The notes: generated by a model not told the origin, from the letters alone. 64,000 bases of DNA from Mycolicibacterium sp. 018/SC-01/001 (GCF_007096635.1 NZ_VKAA01000010.1:124001-188000), one strand, 5' to 3'; positions 1 through 8,173 are shown, numbered from the stretch's first letter. Program-made: numbers and translations.

Positions 1-1
1 G

Positions 2-271
2 CAGTCGGCGTGGCACACAGTGCGCAGCGCGGAACTGTGGCTGTATCACCTCGGCGGCCCGTTGCTGCTCGATGTCGGCGCCGACCAGGACAGCGCCACC
101 ACCCATGTGCTGGGCACCGACATCCTCGCCGGAGAGCACCCGCAGTTCGTCGTACCGCCGGGGCACTGGCAACGGGCCCGGCCCGAGGGCGCGGCGCCCT
201 GTCTGGTCAGCTGCGTCGTCGTCCCCGGCTTCGACTTCGCGGATTTCGCCCTCGGCGCACCTACCGACTGA
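2..271 (+). CDS. DUF985 (cupin_5) family protein, 5'-truncated
   Basis: The reading frame is open from the left edge, so the N-terminus lies outside the window; about 89 residues remain. The visible part contains SAWHTVRSAELWLYHLGGPL, then HPQFVVPPGHWQRA, then LVSCVVVPGFDFADF. This order of W-H, E-LW-H-G, VPPGHWQ and VVPGFDF blocks is typical of the C-terminal half of cupin_5 (DUF985) proteins, which have a small beta-barrel fold with possible metal or sugar binding. The function of the family is not well defined. The gene overlaps the end of the convergent BKACE gene by 11 bp. Confidence 0.8.
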   Translation, partial: QSAWHTVRSAELWLYHLGGPLLLDVGADQDSATTHVLGTDILAGEHPQFVVPPGHWQRARPEGAAPCLVSCVVVPGFDFADFALGAPTD

Positions 272-983
272 GCAGATCGACCGCGGCGGAGACCAGCGCA
301 GCATTCCCGTCGGCCACCGAACCGTCGGGCAACCGCAGCGTGTCCTCCATCCCGATCCGGGCCTGCAGACCGCGTGCGCCGGCATGCCGCAACAGGGTCC
401 AGCAACTCTCGTCGAGCCCGTGCAGCAGCACCGGGGCAGGGGAATCGGCAGAACCGACCACGGCCAGCACCTCGTCAGCTGCCGCGATGTCTGCGTCGGC
501 GCCCAACTCGACCATCACTCTCATGCAGTGGGCGGCCAACTCCGAGGACGCCCATGCCCGCGCCGCCTCGACGTGGAAGATGCCCGCCTCGACCCCCACA
601 CCGCGGGACAGCAGGAGCTCGGCCAGCTGCGGCGATCCCGGCTCGTGCCAGTTGACCGACGCGAAATCAGGCAGTACTGACCAACTCTCGACTGCGCGAT
701 GGCGCTGCTGCGGTTCCGGCAGCGCCCACAACCCCGTCGTCACCCCCAGCGGCAACCCCGGCGCCGCCGCCCGGACGGCGTCCACGGCGGCCGCGACGTC
801 GTCGGCCAGCAGCGAGTCGGCGCCACGGCTGTCCTTGGGATGCAGGTGCACCGCCCGCGCACCTGCGGCGTGAGCGGCCACCGCTTCAGCCGCCAACTGG
901 TCCGGGGTCACGGGCAACGCGGGGTGTTCATCCGGCGTGCGCGCGCCGTTGATGCACGCCTTCACATAGAACGAGGGCTCCAT
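261..983 (-). CDS. BKACE (DUF849) family beta-keto acid cleavage enzyme
   Basis: A 240-residue TIM-barrel protein of the DUF849/BKACE family. Members use a zinc ion to condense a beta-keto acid with acetyl-CoA and split it into acetoacetate and a new acyl-CoA. The metal-binding HLHPKD motif is at about residues 46-51 after the AGARAVHLH strand. Other family signatures are the N-terminal KACINGAR, SVNWHEPG and the late RIGMEDTL with its acidic residue. It is shorter than the usual 270-310 residues. The ATG at 983 precedes the conserved YVKACINGAR start; upstream in-frame codons look like noise. The substrate cannot be inferred from the sequence. The gene is transcribed away from the cyclopropane synthase genes and is probably monocistronic here. 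Confidence 0.82.
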   Translation of the reverse strand: MEPSFYVKACINGARTPDEHPALPVTPDQLAAEAVAAHAAGARAVHLHPKDSRGADSLLADDVAAAVDAVRAAAPGLPLGVTTGLWALPEPQQRHRAVESWSVLPDFASVNWHEPGSPQLAELLLSRGVGVEAGIFHVEAARAWASSELAAHCMRVMVELGADADIAAADEVLAVVGSADSPAPVLLHGLDESCWTLLRHAGARGLQARIGMEDTLRLPDGSVADGNAALVSAAVDLLSR

Positions 984-1173
984 CAGACCATCCTGACGCC
1001 ACCTCGGGCAGACGTCAGTTTTCTGATCGTCTCTTCTGCGCACGCCGCCTGCCGATGCGTCGCGGGGAAAGGTATGGTCGGCGGAGCCAGTTTTCTCGTG
1101 GCCGGGCGGGTCAGCAGCGTACCCGTCGCGTGCGCCGCAGGTGAATCTCGAGACGTCAGATGAGGATGTGCGA

Positions 1174-2121
1174 ATGTCGAACACCGAAACCGATCAGCCG
1201 CAGGGCACGGCCCAGTCGAAGTGGCTGTCGAAGTCCGCGTCGGACACCCGCGGCTCGGACAAACAAGAGGTGCAGTTCCACTACGACATCTCCAACGACT
1301 TCTTCAAGCTCTGGCAGGACCCGAACCAGGTCTACAGCTGCGCGTACTTCGAGAAGGACGACTACACCCTCGAGCAGGCCCAGATGGCCAAGATCGATCT
1401 CTCGCTGGGCAAGCTCGGCCTGAAGCCCGGGATGACGCTGCTCGACATCGGCTGCGGTTGGGGCGCGACCATCATGCGCGCGGTCGAGAAGTACGACGTC
1501 AACGTCATCGGCCTGACGCTGTCGGAGAACCAGAAGGAACACATCGAGAACCACTGGTTTGCCAACTCCACCAGCAAGCGCAGCATGGAAGTCCGGTTGC
1601 AGCCGTGGGAGGAGTTCGAGGGCCGGGTCGACCGGGTCGTGTCAATCGGCGCGTTCGAGCACTTCGGATTCAACAAGTACGACGACTACTTCAAGAAGAC
1701 CTACAGCTGGATGCCGGACGACGGCGTCATGATGCTGCACACGATCATCATCCCGGAGGATGAGGAGATCAAGGCCAAGGGTCTGCCCCTGACCATGTCG
1801 AACGTGCGGTTCATCAAGTTCATCATGGATTACATCTATCCCGGCGGTCGTTTGCCGCTGGCGTCGATGGTGCGCGATCACGCGGTCAAGGCCGGCTACA
1901 CGGTCACCCGCGAGCAGCACCTGCAGCCGCACTACGTGAAGACCCTCGATGCGTGGGCCTCGAACCTGGAGAACAAGAAGGACGAGGCCATCGAGATCAC
2001 CTCCGAGGAGATCTACGAGCGGTTCCTCAAGTATTTGCAGGGCTGCGCCAACCTGTTCCGCGACGGATACACCGACGTCGCGCAGTTCACCTGTGAGAAG
2101 CAGGCATTGACGTCTGTGTAG
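1174..2121 (+). CDS. Mycolic acid cyclopropane synthase / SAM methyltransferase (CmaA/PcaA family)
   Basis: A 315-residue SAM-dependent enzyme of the mycolic acid cyclopropane synthase family, which modifies double bonds of meromycolate chains on acyl carrier protein. The order is family-typical: FHYDISNDFF near residue 40, YSCAYFEKDD, the SAM loop LLDIGCGWG near residues 96-104, VIGLTLSENQ, and the active-site strip SIGAFEHFG. That strip keeps the Glu-His that shape the bicarbonate site in CmaA1, and MMLHTI keeps the following His. The C-terminal YIYPGGRLP, YVKTLDAWA and LQGCANLFRDGYTDV blocks are present. The ATG at 1174 follows a purine-rich GATGAGGATG stretch; an earlier GTG at 1141 would add only a short tail. 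The first gene of a two-gene run with the next methyltransferase. Whether it makes cis or trans cyclopropane cannot be told. Confidence 0.93.
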   Translation: MSNTETDQPQGTAQSKWLSKSASDTRGSDKQEVQFHYDISNDFFKLWQDPNQVYSCAYFEKDDYTLEQAQMAKIDLSLGKLGLKPGMTLLDIGCGWGATIMRAVEKYDVNVIGLTLSENQKEHIENHWFANSTSKRSMEVRLQPWEEFEGRVDRVVSIGAFEHFGFNKYDDYFKKTYSWMPDDGVMMLHTIIIPEDEEIKAKGLPLTMSNVRFIKFIMDYIYPGGRLPLASMVRDHAVKAGYTVTREQHLQPHYVKTLDAWASNLENKKDEAIEITSEEIYERFLKYLQGCANLFRDGYTDVAQFTCEKQALTSV

Positions 2122-2170
2122 TAATTTGAACGTTCGCCGCCAGGCGGATGAGATGGAGGACGGTCGGGGA

Positions 2171-3067
2171 ATGGCAAAGGGCGCTACAGGGCAGTCCGAG
2201 ACGACCAAGGACATGACGCCCCACTTCGAGGAAGTGCAGGCGCACTACGACCTTTCCGACGAGTTCTTCGGGTTGTTCCAGGATCCGTCGCGCACGTACA
2301 GCTGCGCCTACTACGAGCGTGAGGACATGACGCTCGAAGAGGCCCAGATGGCCAAGATCGACCTGTCGCTGGGCAAGCTGAATCTCGAACCCGGCATGAC
2401 GCTGCTGGACATCGGCTGCGGCTGGGGTTCGGTGCTGCGGCGGGCCGTGGAACGCTACGACGTCAACGTCGTCGGGCTGACTCTGAGCCGCAACCAGTGC
2501 AAGTTCGCGCAGGAATTGCTCGACGGTCTCGACACCAACCGCTCGCGGCGCATTCTGCTGCGCGGCTGGGAACAGTTCGACGAGCCCGTCGACCGCATCA
2601 TCAGCATCGAAGCGATCGAGGCGTTCCCGCAGGAACGCTACGAACCGTTCTTCAAGATGTGCAGCAGCGTGCTGCCCGACGGCGGTCGGATGTTGCTGCA
2701 GGCGATCCTCGGGCACCCGCTGAAGAAGTGGCCGGAGATGGGCATCCCGATCACGATGACCGACCTGAAGTTCATGCGGTTCATCGCCAAGGAGATCTTC
2801 CCCGGCGGGTCGGTGCCCGGCGAGGAGAACATCGTGGAGCTGTCCAGCCAGGCGGGGTTCACCCTCGAGCAGACGCAGTTCCTCAACGCCGACTACGTGC
2901 GCACGCTCGACACGTGGGCCGAGGCGCTCGAAGCCCATCACGACGAGGCCGTCGCCGCGACGTCCGAAGAGGTCTACCAGCGCTACATGAAGTACCTGGT
3001 GGGCTGCAGCGACTTCTTCAACCGCGGCATCAGCGAACTCGGCCAGTTCACGCTCGTCAAGAACTGA
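2171..3067 (+). CDS. Mycolic acid methyltransferase family protein, UmaA-like
   Basis: A 298-residue paralogue of the preceding gene, 49 bp downstream on the same strand and clearly related to it: AHYDLSDEFF, LLDIGCGWG, VVGLTLSRNQ, KEIFPGG and KYLVGCSDFF. Two active-site positions differ from CmaA-type enzymes. The usual FEHF strip is IEAFP here, so the His after the catalytic Glu is Ala, and MLLHTI reads MLLQAI, replacing a bicarbonate-site His with Gln. An Ala at the first position recalls UmaA, from memory. It may carry out a different methyl transfer or work on another lipid. The ATG at 2171 is preferred because GGAGGA lies 10 bases before it; an ATG at 2153 and a TTG at 2126 are alternatives. 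Confidence 0.88.
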   Translation: MAKGATGQSETTKDMTPHFEEVQAHYDLSDEFFGLFQDPSRTYSCAYYEREDMTLEEAQMAKIDLSLGKLNLEPGMTLLDIGCGWGSVLRRAVERYDVNVVGLTLSRNQCKFAQELLDGLDTNRSRRILLRGWEQFDEPVDRIISIEAIEAFPQERYEPFFKMCSSVLPDGGRMLLQAILGHPLKKWPEMGIPITMTDLKFMRFIAKEIFPGGSVPGEENIVELSSQAGFTLEQTQFLNADYVRTLDTWAEALEAHHDEAVAATSEEVYQRYMKYLVGCSDFFNRGISELGQFTLVKN

Positions 3068-3123
3068 TCTGGCGTCACCCTTCGGTCAGGTCTGAGTGCC
3101 CGCGAGCCGGGTATCCGGCGGTC

Positions 3124-3333
3124 ATGAGCGAACTGAAAAAGGGCGACAAGGTCACGTGGCAGAGCCACGGCAACACGGTCAAGGGCACGGTCGAGGAGAA
3201 GATCACGTCCGACACCGAGGCCGCCGGGCGCACCGTGCGCGCCTCCTCCGACGACCCGCAGTACCGCGTGGTCAGCGACAAGAGCGGTAACGACGCCGTG
3301 CACAAGCCCGAGTCGCTGAACAAGAAGTCCTGA
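3124..3333 (+). CDS. DUF2945 (HVA1/TUDOR-like) small protein
   Basis: A 69-residue, charged, soluble protein with the DUF2945 / hypervirulence-associated TUDOR-domain pattern: KKGDKVTWQSHG near residues 5-16, then TVKGTVEEKITSD, DDPQYRVVSDKSG and AVHKPESLNK. The fold is a small five-stranded barrel, and the biochemical role of the family is not known. It follows the methyltransferase by 56 bp on the same strand, so it may be co-transcribed or have its own promoter. A long stem-loop begins 9 bp after its stop. Confidence 0.88.
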   Translation: MSELKKGDKVTWQSHGNTVKGTVEEKITSDTEAAGRTVRASSDDPQYRVVSDKSGNDAVHKPESLNKKS

Positions 3334-3342
3334 CGGCCTCGG

Positions 3343-3404
3343 CGCGAACAGACGCGAACTCGAGTGAATTGAGCCGAGATCGCTCGACTTCGCGTCTGCT
3401 CGCG
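3343..3404. terminator. Long stem-loop between convergent genes
   Basis: Two 22-base arms, 3343-3364 and 3383-3404, pair at 20 of 22 positions around an 18-base loop. The arm core is GACGCGAA against TTCGCGTC. It exactly fills the space between the convergent stops at 3333 and 3406, so it can serve as a bidirectional transcription stop. There is no clear T-run, so it would be an intrinsic terminator of the mycobacterial no-U type. The arm core also resembles hairpins that recur between mycobacterial genes (from memory). Confidence 0.6.
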
Positions 3405-3405
3405 G

Positions 3406-4290
3406 TCATGGGGTGACCCCGAGGACACGCAGGGCGTTCTGCTTGTAGATCAGCGGCAGCACTGCCGGGTCGACGTCCAGGGTGTCGAAGTCGCGACGCC
3501 ACCGGTCGAGCTGCAGGTACGGGTAGTCCGTCCCGAACAATGCCTTCGTGCGCAGCTGGCGGCTCAGCGCACGCACCAGCTGGGGCGGGAAGTACTTCGG
3601 ACTCCACCCGGACAGGTCGACGTAGACGTTCGGCTTGTGCGTGGCGATCGCGATCTGCGCGTCGACCCACGGCACGGCGGGGTGAGCCATCACGATCGTC
3701 AGCTCCGGGAAGTCCGCGGCGATGTCGTCGAGCAGCATCGGATCGCTATAGCGCAGCTTGATGCCGTATCCGCCGGGCAGTCCCGAGCCCATACCGGTCT
3801 GCCCGGTGTGGAACAGCGCGGGGACACCGGCCTCGGCGATCGCGTGGTAGATCGGGTAGTACACGCGGTCGTTCGGCTCGAACGCCTGCATGCTCGGGTG
3901 GAACTTGAACCCCTTGACCCCGAAATCGCGCACCAGCTCGTGCACCCGGTGCACCGCATGCCGTCCCTGATGCGGGTCCACGCTCCCGAACGGGATGAGC
4001 ACGTCGTTGTTGCGCGCCGCACCCTCGGCGAGATCCTCGATCGAATTCGGGGCGTGCCGCATCCCGTGCCGGGCATCGATCGTGAAGACCACGGCGGCCG
4101 TGTTGTGCCGGCGGTACAGATCGGCGATCGCGTCGATGCTGGCGACGATCCCCAGCGGCATCTTGAAGTAGGCAGCCGTGGCCTCGAACAGCGCGTCGTC
4201 GTATGCGCGGCGCCCGTGCCCGTCGATCTCGACATGGGTGTGGATGTCGATAGCGTCGATCCGCTCGAAATCGATGTTGTAGGTGTACAT
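3406..4290 (-). CDS. Amidohydrolase-2 family metal-dependent hydrolase/decarboxylase
   Basis: A 294-residue TIM-barrel amidohydrolase_2 protein. The metal motif IDIHTHVE is at about residues 15-22. Further ligand strands are FKFHPSMQ, PALFHTGQTG, IVMAHPAVPW and the late Asp in ALFGTDYPYL. Relatives include gamma-resorcylate and ACMS decarboxylases and lactone hydrolases; the TDYP ending and the HxH pattern fit that group. It lies 53 bp after the aldehyde dehydrogenase on the same strand, so the two probably form an operon that processes an aldehyde and a carboxylated or cyclic intermediate. The ATG at 4290 directly precedes the conserved core. The substrate is unknown. Confidence 0.85.
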   Translation of the reverse strand: MYTYNIDFERIDAIDIHTHVEIDGHGRRAYDDALFEATAAYFKMPLGIVASIDAIADLYRRHNTAAVVFTIDARHGMRHAPNSIEDLAEGAARNNDVLIPFGSVDPHQGRHAVHRVHELVRDFGVKGFKFHPSMQAFEPNDRVYYPIYHAIAEAGVPALFHTGQTGMGSGLPGGYGIKLRYSDPMLLDDIAADFPELTIVMAHPAVPWVDAQIAIATHKPNVYVDLSGWSPKYFPPQLVRALSRQLRTKALFGTDYPYLQLDRWRRDFDTLDVDPAVLPLIYKQNALRVLGVTP

Positions 4291-4343
4291 TTCCCCGCTT
4301 CCGACGCGATTTCGGTGTGGTTGGTCCTCGTCTGCGTGACCAG

Positions 4344-5759
4344 CTACACCGAAATCACGGCCTTGATCTCGAGGTACTCGTCGAAACCGAACCGGCCCCA
4401 TTCCCGGCCGTTGCCGCTGCGCTTGTACCCGCCGAACGGCGCCGCGATGTCGAACGCGTGGTTGATGGCCACCGAGCCGGCGCGGATGCGTGTGGCCACC
4501 GCGCGGGCCTGCTCGGGATCGGCTCCGGACACGTAGCCCGCGAGCCCGTAGTCGGTGTCGTTGGCGATCTCGACCGCGTGGTCGAGGTCGTCGTAGCCCA
4601 GGATGCACAGCACGGGCCCGAAGATCTCCTCGCGGGCGATGGTCATGTCGTTGGTGACGTCGGCGAACACGGTGGGCTTGACGTAATACCCGGTGTCGAG
4701 ACCATCGGGCCGGCCGAGCCCACCCACGACGAGGGTGGCCCCCTCATCGATGCCGCGGGCGATCAAGCCCTGGACCTTGTCGAATTGCGCCGCCGACGCC
4801 ACGGGCCCGATGGCCTTCTTGTCCGCCGGGTCGCCGACCCGAACGGCCTGAGCGGCCGCCGTCGCTGCCTCGATCGCCTCGGCCATCCGCGCGGCCGGCA
4901 CCAGCATGCGGGAGGGCGCGTTGCAGCTCTGCCCGCTGTTGAGCATCATCGCCGTCGTGCCGGCGGCCACGCTCGCGGCGAAGCGGTCGTCGTCGAGCAC
5001 GATGTTCGGGCTCTTGCCGCCGAGTTCCTGCGTCACCCGCTTGACGGTGCCCGCGGCGTTCTTCGCGACGTCGACGCCGGCGCGAGTCGAGCCCGTGAAG
5101 GAGATCATGTCGATGTCGGGGTGCGCGGACAACGCCGCCCCGACGCCGGGGCCGTCCCCGTAGACGAGGTTGAAGACCCCTGCGGGCACCCCCGCCGCGT
5201 CGAGGATCTCGGTGAAGATCTGAGCGGAGAACGGAGCGACCTCGGAGGGTTTGAGCACCATCGTGCAGCCGGTCGCGAGCGCGGGGAACACCTTGCATGC
5301 GATCTGGTTCAGTGGCCAGTTCCATGGGGTGATCAGACCGCACACGCCGATCGGCTCGCGGACGACATGGGTGGTGCCCAGGTCGTCCTCGAACGGGAAC
5401 GTCTCGAGCGTGGCGATCGCGGACATCAGGTGCCCCAGGCCGAGGTTGACCTGGGGTCCGGATGCCAGCGACGGCGGCGCCCCCATCTCCTCGCCCACCG
5501 CGGCGGCCAGGTCTGCGCTGCGGGAACGGTATTCGCCCATGATCGCGTTCAGCAGTGCCGAGCGCTCGTCACGGCCGGTCTGCGACCACGAGGCGAACGC
5601 GCGCCGGGCCGCCTGCACAGCCAGGTCCACATCGGCGGAGGACCCCAGCGCGATGCGGCCGGTGACCGTCTCCGTGGCCGGGTCCTCGACGTCGAGGGTG
5701 TCGGGTCGCAGCGGGGGGACCCACCGACCGTCGATGTAGAACTCGAGATGTTCACGCAT
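4344..5759 (-). CDS. NAD(P)-dependent aldehyde dehydrogenase
   Basis: A 471-residue ALDH-superfamily enzyme that oxidises an aldehyde to an acid. Visible hallmarks are the TPWNWP strand near 144-149, KPSEVAP, FTGSTRAG, the general-base Glu of ELGGKSPN at about 245, the nucleophile Cys of SGQSCNAPSR at about 279, EEIFGPVL, and the terminal PFGGYKRSGNGRE. Length is normal for the family. The ATG at 5759 (MREHLEFYIDG) gives the usual short lead before the first strand; a longer in-frame extension to 5810 is less likely. It is the first gene of a pair with the amidohydrolase. The Asn-Ala-Pro-Ser after the nucleophile instead of the common xxxR pattern is slightly unusual. The substrate is not inferable. 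Confidence 0.93.
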   Translation of the reverse strand: MREHLEFYIDGRWVPPLRPDTLDVEDPATETVTGRIALGSSADVDLAVQAARRAFASWSQTGRDERSALLNAIMGEYRSRSADLAAAVGEEMGAPPSLASGPQVNLGLGHLMSAIATLETFPFEDDLGTTHVVREPIGVCGLITPWNWPLNQIACKVFPALATGCTMVLKPSEVAPFSAQIFTEILDAAGVPAGVFNLVYGDGPGVGAALSAHPDIDMISFTGSTRAGVDVAKNAAGTVKRVTQELGGKSPNIVLDDDRFAASVAAGTTAMMLNSGQSCNAPSRMLVPAARMAEAIEAATAAAQAVRVGDPADKKAIGPVASAAQFDKVQGLIARGIDEGATLVVGGLGRPDGLDTGYYVKPTVFADVTNDMTIAREEIFGPVLCILGYDDLDHAVEIANDTDYGLAGYVSGADPEQARAVATRIRAGSVAINHAFDIAAPFGGYKRSGNGREWGRFGFDEYLEIKAVISV

Positions 5760-5882
5760 GGCTCCACTGTTCCTCACCGGGTCTGCGCGCGGTGGCTCTT
5801 CCGCGGTCACCGGTTTGGTTTTGACGGATCGGGCAATTCATCCCGTGCATTGAGAAGTGACCATGTCCTCCACAAGATCGGA

Positions 5883-6044
5883 ATGACCATGATCGTGCTC
5901 GGCATCATCCTCCTGCTGATCGGCTACTTCACCAGCCTGTCCATCCTGTACACGATCGGCGCGATCCTGGTCGTGGTCGGTGTCGTGCTGTGGATCCTCG
6001 GCGCGGTGGGCCGTCCCGTCGGCGGGCGAAAAGTCTGGTTCTAG
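5883..6044 (+). CDS. Small DUF6131-like membrane protein
   Basis: A 53-residue protein made of two hydrophobic helices, roughly residues 3-20 and 22-42, joined by a short Ser-rich turn and ending in a basic tail GRPVGGRKVW. This matches the small actinobacterial membrane proteins annotated as DUF6131. The role is unknown. A second ATG lies two codons downstream of the first. It lies between a divergent ALDH gene and a same-strand hypothetical gene. Confidence 0.75.
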   Translation: MTMIVLGIILLLIGYFTSLSILYTIGAILVVVGVVLWILGAVGRPVGGRKVWF

Positions 6045-6103
6045 CCGGCCGACACATGCCGCCAAAGCCCGCGGGCTGCGGCGGCATGCGTCATCGTTGA
6101 TGC

Positions 6104-6523
6104 ATGACCCCTCAAGTCCCCAGTCCGAAGGAGCTCAGGGCGGCGGCGCAAGCGGCGGCCGACGCGGCCCAGACGGTCGCGTCGACCGCCATGCGCATCC
6201 CGCCCGCCTCGCTCCAACTCGCAGCTGAGATGCCCGATCTGATCGAGAACCTCGCCGCCGCCACCGCGCGACTGAACGCGGTGATCGACAGGACCGAACG
6301 CTACCTCGCTCTGGCCGATCCGATGTTGCGCACGATGGATGCTCTGCTCCCCCAACTCGAGGCGTTGGTGGCCACCGGCAACGACGTCTACCGGGCGGTG
6401 TCGACGATGCCGGGAGTGTCCACGATCGGCCGGTTCACCAATCGCGGGACCGCCGCCGAACCACCGCGTGAGGAGAAGCCGCCCCGCCGGCGCATGCCGC
6501 GCTCCAAACCTCACCCCACATAG
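6104..6523 (+). CDS. Conserved mycobacterial hypothetical helical protein
   Basis: A 139-residue protein that I do not recognise as a named family. It begins with an Ala-rich helix at about 8-30, continues with long amphipathic helices in which NLAAATARLNAVIDRTERYL at about 49-68 has heptad character, and ends in a basic, Pro-Arg-rich tail. There is no signal peptide. The composition recalls small mycobacterial proteins that sit on membranes or on polyphosphate/PHA granules, but that is only an impression. The last 13 bp overlap the end of the convergent SDR gene. Confidence 0.65.
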   Translation: MTPQVPSPKELRAAAQAAADAAQTVASTAMRIPPASLQLAAEMPDLIENLAAATARLNAVIDRTERYLALADPMLRTMDALLPQLEALVATGNDVYRAVSTMPGVSTIGRFTNRGTAAEPPREEKPPRRRMPRSKPHPT

Positions 6524-7227
6524 ACGGTTTCGCCGCTCGGCGGAGGCGCGTCGACCGCGCCGGCGATCGCGTCCGCGAATTCGGCCACGGTCGGCAAGGG
6601 TCCGTCCGCGCGCCGGGCCGCCACCGCGTCCGGGTCCACACGGTGCAGCAGTCGCAGCGCCACCGACCCCTCCAGCAAGTCGCCCGACACGACGACGAAT
6701 GTGATTCCCCTGGCATCGAACTCGCCCTGGAGCTCGCGCAGCGCCATCTCCCCGGCGTGCTTGCTCTCCGCCACCCCCGCGTAGCCGGCGATCGGCACCG
6801 GCCGTCGACCGAAGAAGTGCGCGGGGTGACTGGTGACGAAGACGATCACGGCACCGGGTGACATCAGCGGCAACGCACGACGCACGACGCCCACCTGCGC
6901 GTCACGGTTGAGTCGGCGGGCGTACCCCGCATCGGCATGGCGCTCCAGACCGCCGGAGGCGTTGAGCACCAGCACTTTCAGATCCCCGAGACGCGATGCC
7001 TCATCGACCATCGCCGCCACGGCGGGTTCGTCGCACAGATCGGCCCGCATCGCGGTCGCGCCGCCGCCCGCCGCATGGATCGACGCGACGACGTCGGCGG
7101 CCCGGCGTTCCTTCTCCCGGTAGTTGACCACGACATGTCGGCCCGGGCGTGCCACCTTCAATGCGACGTCGGCACCGACGCCGCGGGAGGCACCGGTCAC
7201 GACGACGACGTCGGGACGATCACTCAT
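6511..7227 (-). CDS. FabL-like short-chain dehydrogenase with Y-x6-K active site
   Basis: A 238-residue SDR. The Rossmann motif TGASRGVG is at 11-18 and VLNASGG at 87-93. There is no classical YxxxK. Tyr149 and Lys156 are six residues apart in GYAGVAESKHAGE, the spacing of enoyl-ACP reductases. Combined with a FabG-like glycine motif this resembles Bacillus FabL, so an enoyl- or ketoacyl-thioester reductase is plausible; this is inference. The start codon overlaps the upstream KAS III gene by 8 bp, the tightest sign that it belongs to the acyl-carrier operon. The chosen ATG gives the conserved beta-strand start VVVVTGASRG. It is last in the operon. Confidence 0.85.
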   Translation of the reverse strand: MSDRPDVVVVTGASRGVGADVALKVARPGRHVVVNYREKERRAADVVASIHAAGGGATAMRADLCDEPAVAAMVDEASRLGDLKVLVLNASGGLERHADAGYARRLNRDAQVGVVRRALPLMSPGAVIVFVTSHPAHFFGRRPVPIAGYAGVAESKHAGEMALRELQGEFDARGITFVVVSGDLLEGSVALRLLHRVDPDAVAARRADGPLPTVAEFADAIAGAVDAPPPSGETVYVG

Positions 7228-8173
7228 CCACGTCGACGGAGCCGGCTGCGCTGCCGGAGAGGTCGTAGTCGACCATGACCCCACCCCATGCCTCACCGGC
7301 ACCGTATGCGACCAGCAGTGCCCGGCCCGTGGTGGGAATGCTGTTCTGACGCAACGATTCACCGAGCGCGAGCGGGATCGATGCCGCCGATGTGTTGCCG
7401 AAGTTCTCGACACAGTCGACGAAGACCGCGTCGCCGATGTCGGCCTCATCGCGAACACGTTGCAGGATGCGGGAATTGGCTTGGTGCCCGATCACGATGG
7501 ACGGTTCGACATCGCCTTCCCGCAGGATCTTCGCCGTCTCGGTCATCGTGCGGACCGCGCGGTGGTAGACCCGGATTCCGTCGAGGGCGATCCCCTGGCC
7601 GATCTGGCCTCGCATCAGATCCGCGCCGGCACCATCGGATCCGGCATGCCAGCGATGCTTCCCGAACTCCGGACGCGGTTCCAGCAGCACGGCCCCCGCG
7701 CCATCGCCGAAGAGCGGCCCGGTGTTGCGATCGGTCTTGTCCAGCATGCGTGACATCGCCTCCACGCAGCAGACGATGACGGCCGAACCGTCGCCACCGT
7801 CGCACAGCGTCAGGCCTGAGATGAGACCGTAGATGAAACCGCTGCACGCCGCGGACATGTCGAAAGCCAGGATGTCGTTCGGCAGTCCGGCCTTGGTGGC
7901 CACGCGCTGTGCGATACCGGGCACCGCGCCACCGGCTGAACTGCTGACCACCACCAGCGCGGAGATGCGCCGACCTGCGTGCCGGGCGACCAGGGGGGCG
8001 CACACGGATGCGGCCACGTCGTCGAGGGCGGCGTCGTCGTCCATCCACCAGCGGGCCGCCACGCCGGTACGGCGGCGAATCCATTCGTCGGTCAGCCCGA
8101 TGCTGTCGAAGTACGCATTCGGAACGTGCTCACCGGTTGTGGCCGTGACGATGTCGACGATGCCCGCGTTCAC
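7220..8173 (-). CDS. 3-oxoacyl-ACP synthase III (KAS III / FabH-like)
   Basis: A 317-residue thiolase-fold condensing enzyme of the FabH group. The catalytic triad is intact: Cys110 in FDMSAACSGF, His230 in IGHQAN and Asn260 in ENFGNTSAAS. The C-terminal GAGEAWGGVMV strip is also present. These enzymes join an acyl-CoA, or sometimes an acyl-ACP, to malonyl-ACP. It overlaps the ACP gene by 4 bp, so the ACP at 8170-8418 is the likely partner. The essential housekeeping FabH of mycobacteria lies elsewhere in a different context, so this copy is probably specialised and primed by the adjacent E1/lipoyl proteins. Confidence 0.9.
   Translation of the reverse strand: MNAGIVDIVTATTGEHVPNAYFDSIGLTDEWIRRRTGVAARWWMDDDAALDDVAASVCAPLVARHAGRRISALVVVSSSAGGAVPGIAQRVATKAGLPNDILAFDMSAACSGFIYGLISGLTLCDGGDGSAVIVCCVEAMSRMLDKTDRNTGPLFGDGAGAVLLEPRPEFGKHRWHAGSDGAGADLMRGQIGQGIALDGIRVYHRAVRTMTETAKILREGDVEPSIVIGHQANSRILQRVRDEADIGDAVFVDCVENFGNTSAASIPLALGESLRQNSIPTTGRALLVAYGAGEAWGGVMVDYDLSGSAAGSVDVDE

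Noticed and set aside
1174..3067. Specific names (cmaA1, pcaA, mmaA, umaA) for the two methyltransferases
   Set aside because: The paralogues are too similar to name from motifs alone; only general family labels were used.
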